Shown in pieces: positions 6,444 to 8,297 of a stretch of 8,297 nucleotides of DNA (position 1 is its first letter; every line of letters begins with the position of its first letter). The translations under genes were made by a program, and so were the position numbers. The notes below the pieces were generated by a model. That model ran no database searches, was not told the origin of the DNA, and saw nothing but the letters and a program-made list of their open reading frames with translations. Source of the DNA: CAYHOI01 sp964358175. GTDB taxonomy: Bacteria; Margulisbacteria; Riflemargulisbacteria; GWF2-35-9. The DNA is taken from contig CAYHOI010000085.1 in the NCBI GenBank assembly GCA_964358175.1, positions 1-8,297 of the forward strand. The letters run 5' to 3'.

Positions 6444-6644
6444 ATGTATACAGACCCAGTTTTAGAAGAAAAGTGGAGGGTGCAAAGAACAATGTCCAAA
6501 GAGTCAAACTATAGTTTGACTAAACTGAATACGATGATTAATGATGCGATGCCAGCAATGCAAAAGAAATATAACCTGAAGTTGAGGTATTCATCGCGTC
6601 CCGGAAAATGCGATCAAAGGTCTCCGCTGTTAAATGTACCCTGA
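6444..6644 (+). CDS. Small protein downstream of the PIN gene, probable antitoxin
   Basis: A 66-residue charged protein beginning MYTDPVLEEKWRVQ. Small partners of this PIN subfamily, as I recall them, start with a similar DP-[IV]-[VL]-EE segment followed by a helical region, so a neutralising partner role fits. There is no recognisable ribbon-helix-helix or AbrB motif. The ATG follows GAGGAAGGG (6428-6436) by seven bases and the PIN stop by one base. A second in-frame ATG at 6492 (Met17) is preceded by GGAGGG (6475-6480) at a longer spacing of 11, so a 50-residue form is possible. The last 11 bases overlap the cas4 start, making translation of cas4 likely to depend on this gene. The coding region contains a perfect 20-base palindrome at 6502-6521. 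The antitoxin function rests on context and partial resemblance only. Confidence 0.68.
   Translation: MYTDPVLEEKWRVQRTMSKESNYSLTKLNTMINDAMPAMQKKYNLKLRYSSRPGKCDQRSPLLNVP
6502..6521. repeat. Perfect 20-base palindrome in the antitoxin-like gene
   Basis: The half-site AGTCAAACTA (6502-6511) is followed directly by its exact reverse complement TAGTTTGACT (6512-6521), with no spacer. Symmetry stops there: the next outward pair is G/A. A perfect 20-base palindrome has an expectation of roughly 0.01 in a random sequence of this length. It lies about 60 bases into the small gene, ten bases after the alternative ATG at 6492 and about 112 bases before cas4. It could be an operator bound by the toxin-antitoxin complex or a hairpin in the mRNA; neither is demonstrated. 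Confidence 0.9.
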
Positions 6645-7269
6645 AGACGAATACCTTCCATTATCAGCCCTTCAGCACATTGCCTTTTGCCAAAGACAAT
6701 GTGCCATCATCCATATTGAACAGCAATGGGTCGAGAATTTTTTGACGGCAGAAGGTCGAGCAATGCATGAACGAGTGCATGATGAGGGTATCAAAATGCG
6801 CAGCGGAGTCCGGATTGAACGAGGGGTTCCGCTATGTTCAGCTGAACTGGGGCTAACTGGAAAAGCGGATTCGGTGGAATTTCATCCTGATAAGTTGACT
6901 GGCGAAGACAAGCCGTTTCCTGTGGAATACAAACATGGCAAGCCAAAATCGGACGATTGTGATGCGGTTCAGTTATGCGCGCAAGCTATGTGTCTGGAGG
7001 AAATGCTACATGTCAGTATTCCTGAGGGGGCTTTTTATTATGGCAAGACGCGTCATCGCCTAGAGGTCGAGTTTACCCCAGATCTTCGCAAAACAACAAA
7101 AAATACGGCTGACAGCTTGCACGCATTTGTCGCCCAAGGACAAACGCCTAGCGCGAAGTATTCCAAAAGATGCGACTCCTGCTCCTTTATCGATGTGTGT
7201 TTACCCAAACAGGTTAGCAGAAACTTGTCGGTCAATGATTATATCAGGGAACAGTTAAGCAAATTATGA
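6634..7269 (+). CDS. cas4: Cas4 nuclease, PAM-aware spacer processing (type I-C)
   Basis: Cas4 is a RecB-like nuclease with an iron-sulfur cluster that trims prespacers and checks the PAM while bound to Cas1-Cas2. The 211-residue protein opens with the usual I-C motif LPLSALQHIAFCQRQCA (8-24), which supplies the first cluster cysteine, C19. The other three are in the C-terminal CDSCSFIDVC (C180, C183, C189). Nuclease residues are H45 in AMHERVHD (43-50), D79 in LTGKADSVEF (74-83), E98 and K100 in PVEYKHGKPK (96-105), and Q113 in the following helix. All key residues are present. The start overlaps the antitoxin-like gene by 11 bases and has only AAAGG at 6616-6620, 13 bases upstream, so it is probably translationally coupled. 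The stop overlaps the cas1 start as ATGA. Confidence 0.97.
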   Translation: MYPEDEYLPLSALQHIAFCQRQCAIIHIEQQWVENFLTAEGRAMHERVHDEGIKMRSGVRIERGVPLCSAELGLTGKADSVEFHPDKLTGEDKPFPVEYKHGKPKSDDCDAVQLCAQAMCLEEMLHVSIPEGAFYYGKTRHRLEVEFTPDLRKTTKNTADSLHAFVAQGQTPSAKYSKRCDSCSFIDVCLPKQVSRNLSVNDYIREQLSKL

Positions 7270-8297
7270 GGAAACTTCTGAATACGTTATACATCACCAC
7301 GCAAGGGGCTTATCTGAATAAAGAAGGCGAAACAGTGGTTGTCACGGTGGAGAAAGAAAAGCGTCTGCAAGTACCGATTCACGCCTTGGAGGGTGTTGTT
7401 TGTTTCGGACAGGTGAGCTGTAGTCCATTTCTATTGGGACATTGCGCTGAACATGGCGTGACGGTAACCTTCCTCAGCGAAAACGGTTATTACTTGGCGA
7501 GCGTCAACGGACTGATTTCCGGCAATGTTTTGCTCCGACGCCAGCAGTACCGTTTGGCGGATAATCTGGAATCTTGCGCTACTGTAGCGCGGTTTATGCT
7601 CATGGGCAAAATAGCAAACGGTCGAACGGTATTACAGCGTTCGATTCGTGATCATACCGAAAAAGTGAATCAACCGGAACTGGAAACGGCCATTTCGAGA
7701 TTATCTCAGTCGCTTGAGCAACTAAAACGGGGTCAAGTGTTCAGTCTTGATGAACTCAGGGGTATTGAGGGCGACAGCGCGCATTCATACTTCGCTGGGT
7801 TTGATCATTTGATTGTTCAGCAGAAACAGGATTTTCAATTTAAGGGGCGTTCTCGTCGGCCACCCAAAGATAACGTAAATTGCCTGTTGTCCTTTGTTTA
7901 CACCTTGGTCATGCATGATGTGCGGGCGGCACTGGAGTCGGTGGGGCTTGACTCATGCGTTGGGTTTTTGCACCGAGACCGACCCGGACGGTCGAGTCTG
8001 GCTCTGGATATGATGGAAGAACTTCGTCCCTTTATAGCAGATAGATTGGTGTTGTCGCTCATTAACCGTAACCAAGTCAATGCTAAAGGGTTTGTTTCGT
8101 CTCAAACAGGAGCGGTGCTCATGGATGATGACACTCGGAAAACTGTATTGGTTGAATATCAGAAACGAAAACAAGAAGAACTTCAGCACCCCTACTTGAA
8201 CGAGAAGATCAAGCTTGGACTGGTGTTTTTCGTTCAGGCATTGTTAATGGCACGGTATATCCGAGGGGATATGGATGGGTATCCTGTTTTCTTTTGG
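7266..8297 (+). CDS. cas1: Cas1 integrase, type I-C; stop codon just outside the window
   Basis: Cas1 is the integrase that, with Cas2, inserts new spacers into the array. Translation from ATG at 7266, which overlaps the cas4 stop as ATGA, gives 344 open codons to the last base of the window, beginning MRKLLNTLYITTQGAYLNKE. The final residues, IRGDMDGYPVFFW, match the usual C-terminus of this family, which ends one or two residues later, so almost all of the protein is present. Metal-binding residues are E168 in LRGIEGDSAHSYFAGF (165-180), H236 in GFLHRDRPGRSSLALDMMEE (233-252), and D248 with E251/E252 in the same segment. Because the stop is missing, this gene is easily overlooked in the window. 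cas2 and the array are expected immediately downstream. The open frames on the opposite strand here are chance. Confidence 0.97.
   Translation, partial: MRKLLNTLYITTQGAYLNKEGETVVVTVEKEKRLQVPIHALEGVVCFGQVSCSPFLLGHCAEHGVTVTFLSENGYYLASVNGLISGNVLLRRQQYRLADNLESCATVARFMLMGKIANGRTVLQRSIRDHTEKVNQPELETAISRLSQSLEQLKRGQVFSLDELRGIEGDSAHSYFAGFDHLIVQQKQDFQFKGRSRRPPKDNVNCLLSFVYTLVMHDVRAALESVGLDSCVGFLHRDRPGRSSLALDMMEELRPFIADRLVLSLINRNQVNAKGFVSSQTGAVLMDDDTRKTVLVEYQKRKQEELQHPYLNEKIKLGLVFFVQALLMARYIRGDMDGYPVFFW

Noticed and set aside
7576..7590. GC-rich hairpin GCGCTA-CTG-TAGCGC in cas1.
   Set aside because: Short, within coding sequence, and near the number expected by chance.
7898..8189. Open frames on the minus strand opposite cas1, and similar ones opposite cas3, cas8c and cas7c.
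   Set aside because: They lie antisense to clearly conserved cas genes, have no ribosome sites or recognisable motifs, and are chance shadows.
1..8297. CRISPR repeat array, cas2 or cas6 in the window.
   Set aside because: No regularly spaced repeats are visible, no base stretch is free for an array, and cas2 should follow cas1 beyond the window. Subtype I-C normally lacks cas6.

Overview
The window is the middle of a subtype I-C CRISPR-Cas operon. Every gene is on the + strand, and genes are packed end to end with gaps of 15 bases or less or short overlaps. Gene order is cas3 (5' end cut by the window) - cas5c - [KilA-N gene] - cas8c (with an internal cas11c start) - cas7c - [PIN-domain toxin + small antitoxin] - cas4 - cas1 (cut about one codon before its expected end). 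The usual I-C order is cas3-cas5-cas8-cas7-cas4-cas1-cas2. The two bracketed segments are therefore extra genes placed inside an otherwise canonical operon. The cas3 promoter, cas2 and the repeat-spacer array must lie outside the window.

Region by region: 1-1717 is Cas3, entering at the last HD-domain motif and continuing through the complete superfamily 2 helicase. 1733-2467 is Cas5c, the crRNA-processing and 5'-handle-binding subunit. 2464-3288 is a KilA-N/APSES-type DNA-binding protein, joined to both neighbours by 4-base ATGA stop/start overlaps and containing a 30-base near-perfect palindrome. 3285-5102 is Cas8c, the large subunit. Its last 128 codons are preceded by a strong internal ribosome binding site and in-frame ATG, the signature of separately translated Cas11c. 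5105-5944 is Cas7c, the backbone. 5960-6644 is a toxin-antitoxin-like pair that sits exactly between the interference and adaptation modules; the small gene holds a perfect 20-base palindrome. 6634-7269 is Cas4 and 7266-8297 is Cas1.

How the genes work together (known for the subtype): Cas5c cuts the precursor crRNA, then Cas5c, Cas7c, Cas8c and Cas11c assemble the surveillance complex, which finds target DNA and recruits Cas3 to degrade it. Cas4 and Cas1, with Cas2 outside the window, acquire new spacers. The roles of the KilA-N protein and the PIN pair here are inferred only: regulation, stabilisation of the locus, or selfish cargo.

Organism: a bacterium with purine-rich Shine-Dalgarno sites and moderate, patchy base composition (hand-counted 60-base lines range from about 23% to 60% G+C). 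A Gram-negative, perhaps proteobacterial host is plausible, but nothing in the window fixes the taxon. No stretch over 300 bases lacks a gene, and I see no rRNA, tRNA, CRISPR repeat, transposase or convincing terminator.
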